Shown here: positions 27,423 to 36,143 of the stretch, one piece after another
How the letters are laid out: each line of letters begins with the position of its first letter
Numbering within the stretch: the stretch's first letter is position 1
From: Hyphomicrobiales bacterium
GTDB lineage: Bacteria; Pseudomonadota; Alphaproteobacteria; Rhizobiales; Rhizobiaceae
Length of the DNA: 64,000 nt
Assembly: GCA_021775455.1 (NCBI GenBank)
Contig: JAJFHU010000028.1
Location: 1 to 64,000 of the forward strand
Reading direction: 5' to 3'
Program-made: the position numbers and the translations under genes
Notes under the pieces: generated by a model
The model's input: only the letters and a program-made list of their open reading frames with translations
Told to the model about the DNA's origin: nothing
Database searches by the model: none

Positions 27423-28700
27423 CTAATCTTGGTGCTTTTCTTCTTCCTCGCTCGCATAGGTTTCCATGTCAGAGCGAGGATCAAGAACATAGGTTTCCGG
27501 AGTCTGACCGACTGGCATGTTCTGAAAGTCGACCGTGTCAAGGTCTTCCGGCCTGCTGCGCTGCCTCATTCGATAAACAATGTAGATAGCCAAAATTAAA
27601 TGAGCGACTGATATCACCTGGAACAATGAACCGGTTCCCAGGCGTTCCATGATTGGGCCTGTGATGAGCGGTCCGATGACATTTCCTGCACCATAAAGAA
27701 TAAGCAAGCCGGATGCGGTTTTCACAAAGTCTTCTGCGTCTGCGTAGTCATTGGCATGTGCCATAACCAACCCATAGATCGGATAGATGAAACCACCCAT
27801 GATGATCATCAGGCCAAAGAAGGGAAGTCCAGGATGGGCACCTTCAAATCTGTACTCCGCAATAAGAAATCCAACAACTACTCCGATGAGACTCAATCCG
27901 ACCATCACATACCGTCGATCCATCATGTCGGACAAGCGCCCCAGCGGAAGCTGAAAAAGCACTGCCCCCAGCATCACCACCACCATCATGTTCGCGACGT
28001 TGGCGTTGGACATGCCATTTTCCACGCCATAGACCGGTCCAAAACTCTGAAATGCTCCAGCGATGATACCGGCAACAAATGCCCCAACCACTGAGGCCGG
28101 AGAATTGTTGTAAAGGCCTTTGAAGTCGATCTTGGTCTGTGTCAACGGGGCGGGAGATTGGGCCTTTGACAAAGCTGTAGGAATAACCGCCAACGCGTAA
28201 AGAATCGCAGCGATCATGAATATTGTTTCTTCGGCGGGATCAGCGATGACAAGAACATACTGTCCGGCCATGTAACTCCCTTGCGAAATCACCATGTATA
28301 ATGAAAACATGATGCCGCGACTTTCATTCGGGATTTTCTCGTTGAGCCAACTTTCGATAATCATGTATGATCCAGAGAAACAAAAACCGGCAATGGCTCT
28401 CAGCAAAATCCATGAATAGGCTTCAACAAGCAGGCCGTTAAGCAATACCGTGGTGGCAAGGAGCGCCGCCATTGCTCCAAACGTTCGAACATGTCCGACG
28501 CGCTGAACCAGTTTCGGTATGATTATGCATCCTACCGTAAAGCCGATTGCCCATCCCGCGCCGATATAGCCAATCTGTGATACGCTGAATCCCTCGACCT
28601 GCGCGCGAACCGGAAGTAAAATCGCATGCATGCCCCCGCCACCAAGCAAAAATGCGGTGCTTGCAAAGAGTCCAATAATGGGAAGCAAGTGTCTAAACAT
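27423..28700 (-). CDS. MFS transporter, YcaD-like
   Basis: A 425-residue permease with twelve predicted helices. The N-terminal half shows GYIGAGWAIGFTVGCIIIPKLVQRVGHVR-like spacing (loop 2-3), ESWLNEKIP in helix 5, and the second half GRLSDMMDRR (loop 8-9); these are features of the YcaD/UMF-type MFS group. The tail after about 385 is acidic and histidine-containing. Substrate is unknown. It follows the UDG gene on the same strand after 86 bases. Confidence 0.85.
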   Translation of the reverse strand: MFRHLLPIIGLFASTAFLLGGGGMHAILLPVRAQVEGFSVSQIGYIGAGWAIGFTVGCIIIPKLVQRVGHVRTFGAMAALLATTVLLNGLLVEAYSWILLRAIAGFCFSGSYMIIESWLNEKIPNESRGIMFSLYMVISQGSYMAGQYVLVIADPAEETIFMIAAILYALAVIPTALSKAQSPAPLTQTKIDFKGLYNNSPASVVGAFVAGIIAGAFQSFGPVYGVENGMSNANVANMMVVVMLGAVLFQLPLGRLSDMMDRRYVMVGLSLIGVVVGFLIAEYRFEGAHPGLPFFGLMIIMGGFIYPIYGLVMAHANDYADAEDFVKTASGLLILYGAGNVIGPLITGPIMERLGTGSLFQVISVAHLILAIYIVYRMRQRSRPEDLDTVDFQNMPVGQTPETYVLDPRSDMETYASEEEEKHQD

Positions 28701-28739
28701 GGCTGCAGAACTTCAGATTAAAAATTACTCGAAATCGAA

Positions 28740-28752
28740 CGTTACAATAACG
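28740..28752. promoter_or_regulatory. Possible operator upstream of the MFS gene
   Basis: CGTTACAATAACG is a perfect inverted repeat with a three-base centre, about 40 bases before the MFS start. It could bind a dimeric regulator; none is encoded beside it, and chance is possible. Confidence 0.25.
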
Positions 28753-28786
28753 CTCCTGTTTCATGAAAAATCATCAATTACAAATG

Positions 28787-29602
28787 CTATTTTTGCGTAG
28801 CTTCATATTTCAATGCTGACTTGATTTTCAGGAAATCTTGCCACGCCAATTTCTTGTGCGCCGGCTGCCGGAGAAGGTATGCCGGGTGGAGTGTCGGCAT
28901 TGTTTTGACTGATACCGAATTGGCCGTAGCTTCGGTCCATTTTCCTCGCAATCGCATAATGCCATCAGTGGTTTTCAAAAGTGTTTTGGCTGAAGATCCG
29001 CCGAGCAGCACCAGAACATCCGGATTTACCAATTCGATGTGCCTTTCGATAAACGGTCGGCATAATTCAGTCTCGTGAGGCGTTGGCGGACGATTTCCTG
29101 GTGGACGCCAGGGAATGACATTTGAAATGTAGGCGTTATTCCGGTCAAGCCCGATGGCTAAGAGCATTTTGTCAAGCAGTTGACCAGAGCGACCAACAAA
29201 TGGGAGCCCCTCGATGTCCTCTTCTCGTCCAGGCGCCTCCCCGACAAACATTATGGCAGATTGTGGATTGCCGTCGCCAAACACAAGGTTCTTTGCGGTA
29301 AGACGCAAATTGCACCCTTCAAATTCTGCCATCACTTCTTTCAGAGCGGCAATATCGCTTGCAGATGCTGCCAATTCTTGTGCTGTTTTGATTGCATTGG
29401 CATCGGGAAGGGTTGCCTCTCCCCTGCGCGTCGCCGTTTCCGCCGGTCGGGTCAAACCGGATGAAGCTGAGGTCTCAGCCGAAACCCTGGGTGCGGTTTT
29501 CTCGGGAGCTTTTTCCGAGAACCGGTCAACAGGCTTGTCTTCCAGCGCAATATCAACGCCTGCTTCCAGATACCATTTCAAAATTTCAGCTGATTGTTCC
29601 AT
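28787..29602 (-). CDS. Family-4-like uracil-DNA glycosylase lacking two Fe-S ligands
   Basis: A 271-residue DNA repair enzyme. After a variable N-terminal region (about 1-85) come motif [10 protein letters not shown] (121-129), [22 protein letters not shown] (161-171) and motif B LHPAYLLR (238-245). In classical family-4 enzymes four cysteines hold a 4Fe-4S cluster; here only C97 and C181 are in place, with F94 and W165 where the other two are expected. It should remove uracil from DNA. Alphaproteobacterial homologues that I recall share the IPWRPPGNR form, so this is a branch feature and not decay. Confidence 0.85.
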   Translation of the reverse strand: MEQSAEILKWYLEAGVDIALEDKPVDRFSEKAPEKTAPRVSAETSASSGLTRPAETATRRGEATLPDANAIKTAQELAASASDIAALKEVMAEFEGCNLRLTAKNLVFGDGNPQSAIMFVGEAPGREEDIEGLPFVGRSGQLLDKMLLAIGLDRNNAYISNVIPWRPPGNRPPTPHETELCRPFIERHIELVNPDVLVLLGGSSAKTLLKTTDGIMRLRGKWTEATANSVSVKTMPTLHPAYLLRQPAHKKLAWQDFLKIKSALKYEATQK

Positions 29603-29759
29603 CCCACACTCATATCAAGAAGCAGCTTAAGAGAAAAAGGGGATTTGCGACAAAATATACATGCCTGTGGATCAGTTCGTGACTCGATTTCGCAATTAGG
29701 CTATTGCGGGATAATTTTTTGGCTCAGTATGAGTTGGCATACAGGATCAGGAGGTCGTG

Positions 29760-31466
29760 ATGATGACTGAAGAAAACACCATCCCCGAACGTGAGAGCAT
29801 GGAATTTGATGTCGTGATTGTTGGCGCTGGTCCATCCGGCCTTGCTGCAGCAATCAAACTCAAGCAGTTGAATGCCGATCTTAATGTCGTCGTGCTGGAA
29901 AAGGGACCCGAAGTTGGGGCGCATATCCTTTCTGGTGCCGTTGTCGATCCAGTTGGCGTTGACAAGCTGTTTCCCGACTGGAGAGATGAAGACGGCCATC
30001 CATTCAAGACACCAGTCAAGGATGACAAGTTCTTTTTCCTGACAAAGGGTGGTAAATTCCGGCTTCCCAATTTTGGCATGCCACCCCTGATGAACAATCA
30101 CGGAAATTATATTGTGTCCCTCGGCAATGTTTGCCGTTGGCTTGCTGAAAAAGCAGAGGTATTGGGTGTCGAAATATATCCGGGCTTCGCGGCGGCCGAA
30201 CTGGTTTATGACGATGAAGGTCGCGTAAAAGGCGTTGCAACCGGTGACATGGGTGTGGACAAAGACGGCTCCCCCGGACCGATGTTTGAACGCGGAATGG
30301 AGCTATTGGGCAAGTATGTCCTGTTTGGTGAGGGCGCTCGCGGATCGCTTTCAAAGCAATTGATTGCCAAATATGATTTGGCAAAAGACAGCGAGCCAGC
30401 CAAGTTTGGCATTGGGTTGAAGGAGCTGTGGGAAGTCGATCCCTCCAAACACCAACAAGGTCTGGTTCAGCATTCCTTTGGCTGGCCTTTGGATAAAACC
30501 ACTGGAGGCGGTTCGTTCCTTTATCATCTGGAAGACAATCAGGTTGTTGTCGGATTTGTGGTTCATCTTAACTACAAGAACCCGTATCTCTCACCATTTC
30601 AGGAATTCCAGCGGTTCAAAACCCACCCCGCAATCAGGGATGTTTTTGAAGGTGCTACCCGTGTGAGTTACGGCTCACGCGCGATTACCGAAGGTGGTTG
30701 GCAAAGTGTGCCGAAGCTTTGCTTCCCGGGCGGGGCACTTCTGGGTTGTGCTGCTGGTATGGTCAACGTTCCGCGTATCAAGGGATCTCACAACGCAATG
30801 CTCTCGGGGATCATGGCAGCAGAACACGTTGTTGAAGCTCTTGCAGCAGGTCGCGAAAACGACGAGATCACTGGCTACGACGCCGCATGGCGTAACAGCG
30901 AAATTGGCAAAGACCTGAAAAAAGTTCGTAATGCCAAGCCGCTGTGGACCAAATTTGGCACTCCGATTGGCATTATGCTTGGCGGCATCGATATGTGGTG
31001 CACAACCTTGTTTGGAGACTGGTCACCATTTGGTACCATGAAACATGGTAAAGCCGATTATGAGACGTTGGAGCCTGCATCCAATCACTCGCCAATCAAG
31101 TATCCCAAACCTGATGGTACTTTAACGTTCGATCGATTGTCCTCTGTATTCCTTTCCAACACGAACCATGAAGAAAACCAGCCGGTTCACCTCAAGGTTG
31201 CTGACCTCGATTTGCAAAAAGCTTCCGAACTGCACAAGTTTGCGGGCCCATCAACGAGGTATTGTCCTGCAGGTGTATATGAATGGGTGGATGGTAACGG
31301 CGATGCGATTCCCCTGGGCGAAGAGGCCAGCGCTGAAGATGCCACTTTTGTGATTAACAACCAGAACTGTGTTCACTGCAAGACTTGCGATATCAAGGAT
31401 CCGAACCAAAACATTAACTGGACTACGCCACAAGGCGGAGAAGGGCCGGTTTATCCAAATATGTAA
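29760..31466 (+). CDS. Electron transfer flavoprotein-ubiquinone oxidoreductase
   Basis: A 568-residue membrane-associated flavoprotein that passes electrons from ETF to ubiquinone during fatty acid and amino acid oxidation. Seen: FAD motif VGAGPSGLAAA near 20-30, LEKGPEVGAHILSGAV, and C-terminal 4Fe-4S ligands in RYCPAGVYEW and NCVHCKTCDIKDP. AGGAGG at 29749-29754 serves ATG 29760 or 29763 (a GTG at 29757 is also in frame). A clear terminator follows. The UDG gene is divergent upstream, an arrangement I know from rhizobia. Confidence 0.94.
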   Translation: MMTEENTIPERESMEFDVVIVGAGPSGLAAAIKLKQLNADLNVVVLEKGPEVGAHILSGAVVDPVGVDKLFPDWRDEDGHPFKTPVKDDKFFFLTKGGKFRLPNFGMPPLMNNHGNYIVSLGNVCRWLAEKAEVLGVEIYPGFAAAELVYDDEGRVKGVATGDMGVDKDGSPGPMFERGMELLGKYVLFGEGARGSLSKQLIAKYDLAKDSEPAKFGIGLKELWEVDPSKHQQGLVQHSFGWPLDKTTGGGSFLYHLEDNQVVVGFVVHLNYKNPYLSPFQEFQRFKTHPAIRDVFEGATRVSYGSRAITEGGWQSVPKLCFPGGALLGCAAGMVNVPRIKGSHNAMLSGIMAAEHVVEALAAGRENDEITGYDAAWRNSEIGKDLKKVRNAKPLWTKFGTPIGIMLGGIDMWCTTLFGDWSPFGTMKHGKADYETLEPASNHSPIKYPKPDGTLTFDRLSSVFLSNTNHEENQPVHLKVADLDLQKASELHKFAGPSTRYCPAGVYEWVDGNGDAIPLGEEASAEDATFVINNQNCVHCKTCDIKDPNQNINWTTPQGGEGPVYPNM

Positions 31467-31495
31467 ATCGGCAACTTTGGTCGCACTACAGATTG

Positions 31496-31518
31496 GGCCC
31501 GGCAACGGGCCCTTTTTA
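31496..31518 (+). terminator. Intrinsic terminator of the ETF-QO gene
   Basis: GGGCCCG (31496-31502), loop GCAA, CGGGCCC (31507-31513), then five T residues. The T tract overlaps the stop of the convergent EEP gene. Confidence 0.92.
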
Positions 31519-32451
31519 TTCGGCTATCTCAAAATCCACCAATACGGGCAAATGATCTGAACCGATATCGCTCAGAGTACGCATGCTGTTTACCCGGATT
31601 CTCCCTTTCGAAAGAATGTTGTCTATCGGCAATCCTATCCAGTCAGCCCATTCAACAGGCAATGGATTGAGCAACCACGTGCCGCCTTGAGAATCTGCAA
31701 TGCTTGCATTTGCGTAATTGGCAAATCGTTTTAGCGAATAACTCCAGCTAGCAGTGTTGAAATCCCCGGCCATGATTGCATTTTTGCCGACAGACTCGAG
31801 GATCGGTTTTAGGGCGGTAATCTGCCGTGGACCGCTGGCAGGCCAAGGCCATCGCAGATGCACAGAACCTATTTCAACCTTGGTATCATCAATTACAATT
31901 TCGGCCATGGCCAGTGCGCCATAATCATGGCAGTAGGGAGGCTTTTCAGTAAATGGAAGCTTTGAAAAAATCATTCCGCCACCCAGAGCTTCCCATTCCG
32001 GACAATGAAATTTGTGGGGATAGATGGCATCAAGTTTCGACAGTGGTTCTTCCCAAAAATAACTTGTCTCCACCAATGAGAGAATATCGGCATCTGACTC
32101 GCGGATTGTTTCCAATGCCTTCTCTGGCGTTGGATTATCAAAAAGCAGATTGATATGCAGTAATTTGTAAGTTGTTGCAGCCGGATTTGATTTTACAGTA
32201 TCTACGCCAATTGGAAGGCCGCCATATGTTTGCCAAATGCCGAATACGCAAATTAATGCCGTAGCAAATCCCGTACGCCATTGCTTCGTTAGTAAACACA
32301 CAACCAAAAGGCCGACCAACAAAATAGTCAAATGCCATCGAAAATTTGAAAGCGTATCAAAAATTGGGTGCACCATACCCATAAATCCGCCGACTATCCC
32401 CAGCCCGAATCCAAGGACCGCAAGGATTACAAGAAATCTGAGAATTCGCAT
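31516..32451 (-). CDS. Membrane-anchored endonuclease/exonuclease/phosphatase family protein
   Basis: A 311-residue protein with three N-terminal helices (about 3-85) followed by an EEP domain (about 90-311). Metal and catalytic motifs are present: E in SLVETSYF, GSVHLRWPWP, MAGDFNTASW and the terminal SDHLPVLVDF. Related bacterial proteins are annotated as EEP phosphodiesterases of unknown substrate. ATG 32451 puts the first helix at the N-terminus; an upstream ATG at 32487 adds twelve residues. The catalytic domain probably faces the periplasm. Confidence 0.82.
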   Translation of the reverse strand: MRILRFLVILAVLGFGLGIVGGFMGMVHPIFDTLSNFRWHLTILLVGLLVVCLLTKQWRTGFATALICVFGIWQTYGGLPIGVDTVKSNPAATTYKLLHINLLFDNPTPEKALETIRESDADILSLVETSYFWEEPLSKLDAIYPHKFHCPEWEALGGGMIFSKLPFTEKPPYCHDYGALAMAEIVIDDTKVEIGSVHLRWPWPASGPRQITALKPILESVGKNAIMAGDFNTASWSYSLKRFANYANASIADSQGGTWLLNPLPVEWADWIGLPIDNILSKGRIRVNSMRTLSDIGSDHLPVLVDFEIAE

Positions 32452-32552
32452 GGAGGAACAACCTGAAGTAATTTGAGCAAACCACATGCACCGGGCTACA
32501 TTTAAAGCGAAGCATGAAATGAATTAATCATCGTATTCAGAAAAGGTCTTAT

Positions 32553-32822
32553 CTAGGGTCAGGACTCATTAATTAACACGAAATGGCGCATGACATGACG
32601 AGAAATACAAGGAAAAGTTTGAAAAGCGGGGTTCGTCCCCCGGTTGAGAGCTTTGCCAAAGTAGTTCGACGTCATGGCATGGCGTCCTTCGGATGGGGTG
32701 AATTTGACCGGCTGATGTGTTGTGATTGCTTGAAAACCACAAGGTTTCCTGCGCATTCACGCCTGTCATCCAGCCAAATTCCCTCCCACCATTTTGCATT
32801 AATTAATGGGTACTGACCCTAG
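32553..32822. mobile_element. 270-bp MITE with CTAG duplication (IS5-like ends)
   Basis: Two imperfect terminal inverted repeats of 24 positions, 32553-32576 and 32799-32822, match at 22 positions: CTAGGGTCAGGACTCATTAA on the left and CTAGGGTCAGTACCCATTAA on the right, each ending TTAA more. The outermost CTAG at both sides is a likely four-base target duplication; IS5-group transposases use YTAR/CTAG targets. There is no transposase frame inside, so it is non-autonomous. The core contains only short incidental frames. Confidence 0.82.
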
Positions 32823-32980
32823 TTGTCTTTAAAAAGAAAAGGTGGCTGATCCGTAGTTGAATCAAAACTTGAAGATCCTTTAAGCGGCTTTAGGCCAACC
32901 TCGTGGGAAATCCAGACCCCCAGGAATACGAATACCAGGACAATTGCGAAGTATCCCCGAAATATAAATTCTCTTTTCAT
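32819..32980 (-). CDS. Small single-pass membrane protein, 53 residues
   Basis: Begins MKREFIFRGYFAIVLVFVFL, with one transmembrane helix (about 9-25) and a short polar C-terminal tail. The ATG at 32980 is preceded on the minus strand by AAGGGG at the right distance. Its stop codon TAG is part of the CTAG target copy of the MITE, so the insertion left the frame complete. No family is recognised. The ribosome site and membrane helix make a real gene plausible, but there is no homology evidence. Confidence 0.55.
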   Translation of the reverse strand: MKREFIFRGYFAIVLVFVFLGVWISHEVGLKPLKGSSSFDSTTDQPPFLFKDN

Positions 32981-33430
32981 GATAACCCCTTTTTCCTCAA
33001 GAATTACCAAAGGGGTTCTGAACTGGTGCTTGCCGATCTGTTCATTGCCAGTTCATCTTTATGGAATTGGTTCCAGGAATTCCGAGAATTTGAACTAAAA
33101 TTTTGCGAACCGATTCACAGGAAACAATTTTTCTGCGTTTGCAATTCTCCATGATGGTTACGGAAATATTGAAAACGCATTTGAAAATTTTTCTTAATTC
33201 CAGGGTAACGCGTTGTAAAACAAGGAATTTTAGAGTGAATCAAAAGTGAACTTTACGTTCCGTTTTTTATTTGTTTGTATCCGGTTAAGCATTGTCATTA
33301 ACCTCGGTTTCAATCCTCTCCTGCAAATTAGCTGCATCGAACAACAAGACCGAAAACAAATCGGCACCGAGTGAGCGAAACAAGAAGAATGCCCCGTCAG
33401 GGATAAAGGGGGCAACAAAGAGGGGATACA
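32981..33430. other. AT-rich intergenic region, no gene seen
   Basis: About 450 bases, richer in A and T than the neighbours, with only short frames lacking ribosome sites. It holds a possible leader hairpin before the next gene (TGCCCC at 33390-33395 with GGGGCA near 33409-33414) and one copy of a 15-base repeat (33378-33392). Promoters for the small genes on either side are expected here, but I could not pick convincing -35/-10 pairs. Confidence 0.5.
33378..33392 (+). repeat. Direct repeat copy 1 (AAACAAGAAGAATGC)
   Basis: Identical to 33811-33825. The two copies lie either side of the small Sel1 gene and both are set in A/C/G-rich stretches with related ACAAGAA and GCACC pieces, as if a longer segment had been duplicated and drifted. 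Confidence 0.5.
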
Positions 33431-33697
33431 ATGGCTAGATTCGACGCAACTGCCACAGACTTTGCTGACATGGCATCAAGTGGCAACGCAGATATTCTTT
33501 ATGAACTGGGATTGATGTATGCAACCGGCAGGGATTGCATGCATGATATTATCGCAGCACACAAATGGTTCAATCTTGCTGCCTATCTCGGCAATGAAGC
33601 TGCCAAGGTACGGCGCGAAGAAATTTCAACTGAAATGAGTCGAGTGGAGATCGCTGAAGCGCAAAAAGCTGCTCGCGAGTGGATAACTCAACACTAA
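33431..33697 (+). CDS. Small Sel1/TPR-like repeat protein
   Basis: An 88-residue protein with one Sel1-like repeat: DILYELGLMYATGRDC (about 20-35) followed by HKWFNLAAYLGNEAA (about 43-57). It has no signal peptide, so it is probably cytosolic. AGAGGGG precedes the ATG, a strong ribosome site. Short proteins of this type are widespread in rhizobia; Sel1 repeats bind other proteins, but no partner is known. The gene is isolated from its neighbours. Confidence 0.8.
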   Translation: MARFDATATDFADMASSGNADILYELGLMYATGRDCMHDIIAAHKWFNLAAYLGNEAAKVRREEISTEMSRVEIAEAQKAAREWITQH

Positions 33698-34044
33698 ATT
33701 CGCAAACACCTGCTGCTCATTTAACGGGTATCGGGGAAACGGCGCCACCAAAGAAGCGTCGGCCAATACGTCGGAATACCGACAAGAAAACAAGAGTGCG
33801 ACAAGCACCAAAACAAGAAGAATGCGGCAAACGCATCAGTTCGGCAATCGCCGGGCACGTTATACAAGAACAGTGGAGGCTGTGCATCCTGACGGGCTAA
33901 CGGGGTGGATGGGCAGCTTCCGCATTTTCTTTTGGAAAATCATGAAAAATCTGGTTCGGTCACGGTTTAAAGCAAGTCAGCTTGCGTTTTCCTGAATTGC
34001 TGTCTTTATTGGCCACAACACATCTAACCTGAATCAAAGTCATC
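33698..34044. other. Intergenic region, no convincing gene
   Basis: About 350 bases. A frame with GTG start at 33679 runs to 33900 and encodes a lysine/arginine-rich peptide, but it overlaps the Sel1 gene end, has no ribosome site and no protein-like pattern. The second copy of the 15-base repeat is at 33811-33825. No terminator or promoter could be assigned with confidence. Confidence 0.45.
33811..33825 (+). repeat. Direct repeat copy 2 (AAACAAGAAGAATGC)
   Basis: Second copy of the 15-base sequence at 33378-33392, 114 bases downstream of the Sel1-like gene. Confidence 0.5.
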
Positions 34045-34779
34045 ATGCCAATCGATCAGCCTGAAAATCCGAGAATTCGCACCAAACTCAATCGGCTGGA
34101 TTCAAGAGTCGACGACGGGTTTTATGATATTCTCGAGGAACTTCGTTTGGTCAAAATCAACGTGGAAGAATTCCAAAGACGATGCCTCGAATTCTTTGGC
34201 CCGCTTATCAAGAGCGGGCATTTCGACGACGTAATTCATGAGGCGGAACAGGCAGATGATCAAGTTTGGTTGGTTCGCAGGCACACTGATCATTGTCGAT
34301 ATACGGTCCTGTTTTACAGGGTAGATGAAGGAGAGGTTCATCCTCCCCATCACCATCACAATGTGATCTCAACACAGATAATAGTTAGCGGTAAAATTCG
34401 AATTCGTGAGTACAACCGCAAGGAACGTGACGATCAGGGACGACTGCACCTTGAGTTGGTGAGTGACCGGCTTTTGTTGCCCGGTGATAAGTTTCAGGCT
34501 TCTGAATGGAGCCGCAATGTGCATTGGTTTCAGGCAGTTGATGGCCCTGCGATAATTTTCAATACCAATGCACGGGGCTATGAAACATCAACGTTTGATC
34601 CAGATGAGGGAACTTTCGGTCGTCGGTATATTGATCCAACCATATACATTGATAACGCTGGAAACAGGATTGTGGGGAAAGAATTTGATGAATTTGAAGC
34701 AGAAAAACGATTTCAAGGTAAGGCGCTTGATGAATTTCCTGTTGCAGCGGAAATCTTGGAACAAGTTGAAAGAGTCTGA
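34045..34779 (+). CDS. Cupin-like protein of unknown function
   Basis: A 244-residue protein whose centre looks like a cupin barrel: the histidine cluster H99-P-P-H102-H-H-H105-N, then STQIIVSGKIRIREYNR (strand and glycine turn), LLPGDKFQAS, and H160 in NVHWFQAVDGPAI as a second metal ligand. The N-terminal 70 residues are helical and the C-terminal part acidic. Cupins include dioxygenases and isomerases, so an iron- or zinc-dependent activity on a small molecule is plausible. It is 18 bases before an ATP-grasp gene and probably forms an operon with it. No specific family is recognised. Confidence 0.65.
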   Translation: MPIDQPENPRIRTKLNRLDSRVDDGFYDILEELRLVKINVEEFQRRCLEFFGPLIKSGHFDDVIHEAEQADDQVWLVRRHTDHCRYTVLFYRVDEGEVHPPHHHHNVISTQIIVSGKIRIREYNRKERDDQGRLHLELVSDRLLLPGDKFQASEWSRNVHWFQAVDGPAIIFNTNARGYETSTFDPDEGTFGRRYIDPTIYIDNAGNRIVGKEFDEFEAEKRFQGKALDEFPVAAEILEQVERV

Positions 34780-34797
34780 TCAAGCTTCAATTTTATC

Positions 34798-35931
34798 ATG
34801 AAAACAGATCCCATTGACCTTGAAACTACAAAGCGATTGCGAAAGGAACTTGCTCTTCCGCCAGTAATGGGGATGGGAGATATGCTTCGTGTCGATCACG
34901 GCAGAACCGCAATTTCATCGCTTTGGCGCGCGTTCCTGGCGAGAATGGGCCCTGGAAAACTGTCCCCCGCAGAGTATGCCCTGTATGGCGCAGGTGAAAT
35001 TCGGATGAAGGATCTTTACCAATTCGCCGGTGTCAGAATTCAAAACAATCTGCATGCCCATTGCAATGATGAAAGCTGGTTTGCGATCACCAAGAACAAA
35101 CTGCTGTTTGAAGCAATCATGAAGGGAGCGGGACTGCCGGCACCTGAAACAATTGCAGCTTACGATCGGAAGGGGCGGGGAAGCGGTCCTCGTATACTTT
35201 CTAGCAGGAAAGAACTGGCAGTATTTTTGACCGATGAAGCTCCGATGCCGATTTTCTGCAAACCCGTTACGGGTGTGAATTCGCTTGGCGCATTTCGTAT
35301 GGATTCTGTCAGAAGTGGCAAAGTCACAATAAATGGTCGCGATCAAAGACCTCTCCGCGAGGCGATAGATTTTATGTGTGAGTACAGCGCAAAGGGATAT
35401 TTGTTTCAAAAACCGTTGCTACCAGACCCGGTTCTTGAAACGACATTGGGAGTGGATGGTTTGATATCCATTCGGTTCTTTGTGTTGTTGGATGGAGGGA
35501 ATCCCGAAGTTGAAGTTTGTTTGGTAAAACTTCCCGGTCCTGGTGAAACCGCTGATAACTTCTGGCGGGACGGAGCGCTTGCGTGTTCTGTGGATGTTGA
35601 AAGTGGTGAAATTTTGCGCTCCGTATTTCATGACGACCATCATTATCGGTTAGCAGATATGCATCCACATTCTGGTTGCCAGTTAACCGGCGTAAAATTA
35701 CCGGGGTACGATGAAGCATTAAGAACGGTACTTGCTGCAGCTCCTCTTTTGTCAGGAATCCAAACCCAATCCTGGGATGTGGCTCTAACAGAATCCGGCC
35801 CGGTGTTACTCGAAGTAAATTTTGGTGGCGATCTGAAGTTGGTGCAAACTGCAACGGGTACCGGTATATTTACAGATTCTTATTGCAAACATCTCCGTCG
35901 ATGTGGTTTCAGCGGTCGACTACCCGCCTAA
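34798..35931 (+). CDS. ATP-grasp protein (sugar-transfer-associated type)
   Basis: A 377-residue protein with an ATP-grasp layout: NKLLFEAIMKGAGLPAPETIA (pre-ATP segment, about 100-120), PMPIFCKPVTGVNSLGAF (nucleotide-binding lysine strand, about 155-172), LFQKPLLPDP, SIRFFVLLDGG, and the metal-binding end VALTESGPVLLEVNFGGDL (about 330-350). It is closest in look to the ATP-grasp group annotated as associated with sugar transfer. Such enzymes join a carboxylate to an amine or hydroxyl using ATP. Substrate is unknown; coupling with the preceding cupin gene suggests a two-step pathway. Confidence 0.7.
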   Translation: MKTDPIDLETTKRLRKELALPPVMGMGDMLRVDHGRTAISSLWRAFLARMGPGKLSPAEYALYGAGEIRMKDLYQFAGVRIQNNLHAHCNDESWFAITKNKLLFEAIMKGAGLPAPETIAAYDRKGRGSGPRILSSRKELAVFLTDEAPMPIFCKPVTGVNSLGAFRMDSVRSGKVTINGRDQRPLREAIDFMCEYSAKGYLFQKPLLPDPVLETTLGVDGLISIRFFVLLDGGNPEVEVCLVKLPGPGETADNFWRDGALACSVDVESGEILRSVFHDDHHYRLADMHPHSGCQLTGVKLPGYDEALRTVLAAAPLLSGIQTQSWDVALTESGPVLLEVNFGGDLKLVQTATGTGIFTDSYCKHLRRCGFSGRLPA

Positions 35932-36143
35932 GTGCTGAAACTTTATCATTTGGTCTAACAATTTGGTACAAAAACGGCCAGATTGTCGCGTATTGGGACA
36001 GGTCAAGCGCTTTTTTCACGCATTAAGACCGTAGTGTGCAATATGTCACTTTTCATTCGCTATGCGGTGTGCAAATTTGAACCGCGTTGGAGGAAGCAAA
36101 CTGTGCAAAGCAGGCTGATTCAACTTTGGGAGGGGCTCAGTTA

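Noticed and set aside
27405-27430. AGCAC-GGAAA-GTGCT hairpin between the TRAP gene and the MFS gene
   Set aside because: Short stem and no T tract directly after it on either strand; too weak to call.
32559-32799. Open frames inside the MITE on both strands
   Set aside because: They are short, overlap the terminal repeats and do not resemble any transposase or cargo gene.
33679-33900. Open frame for a lysine/arginine-rich peptide downstream of the Sel1-like gene
   Set aside because: It begins inside the preceding gene, lacks a ribosome site and shows no protein-like pattern.
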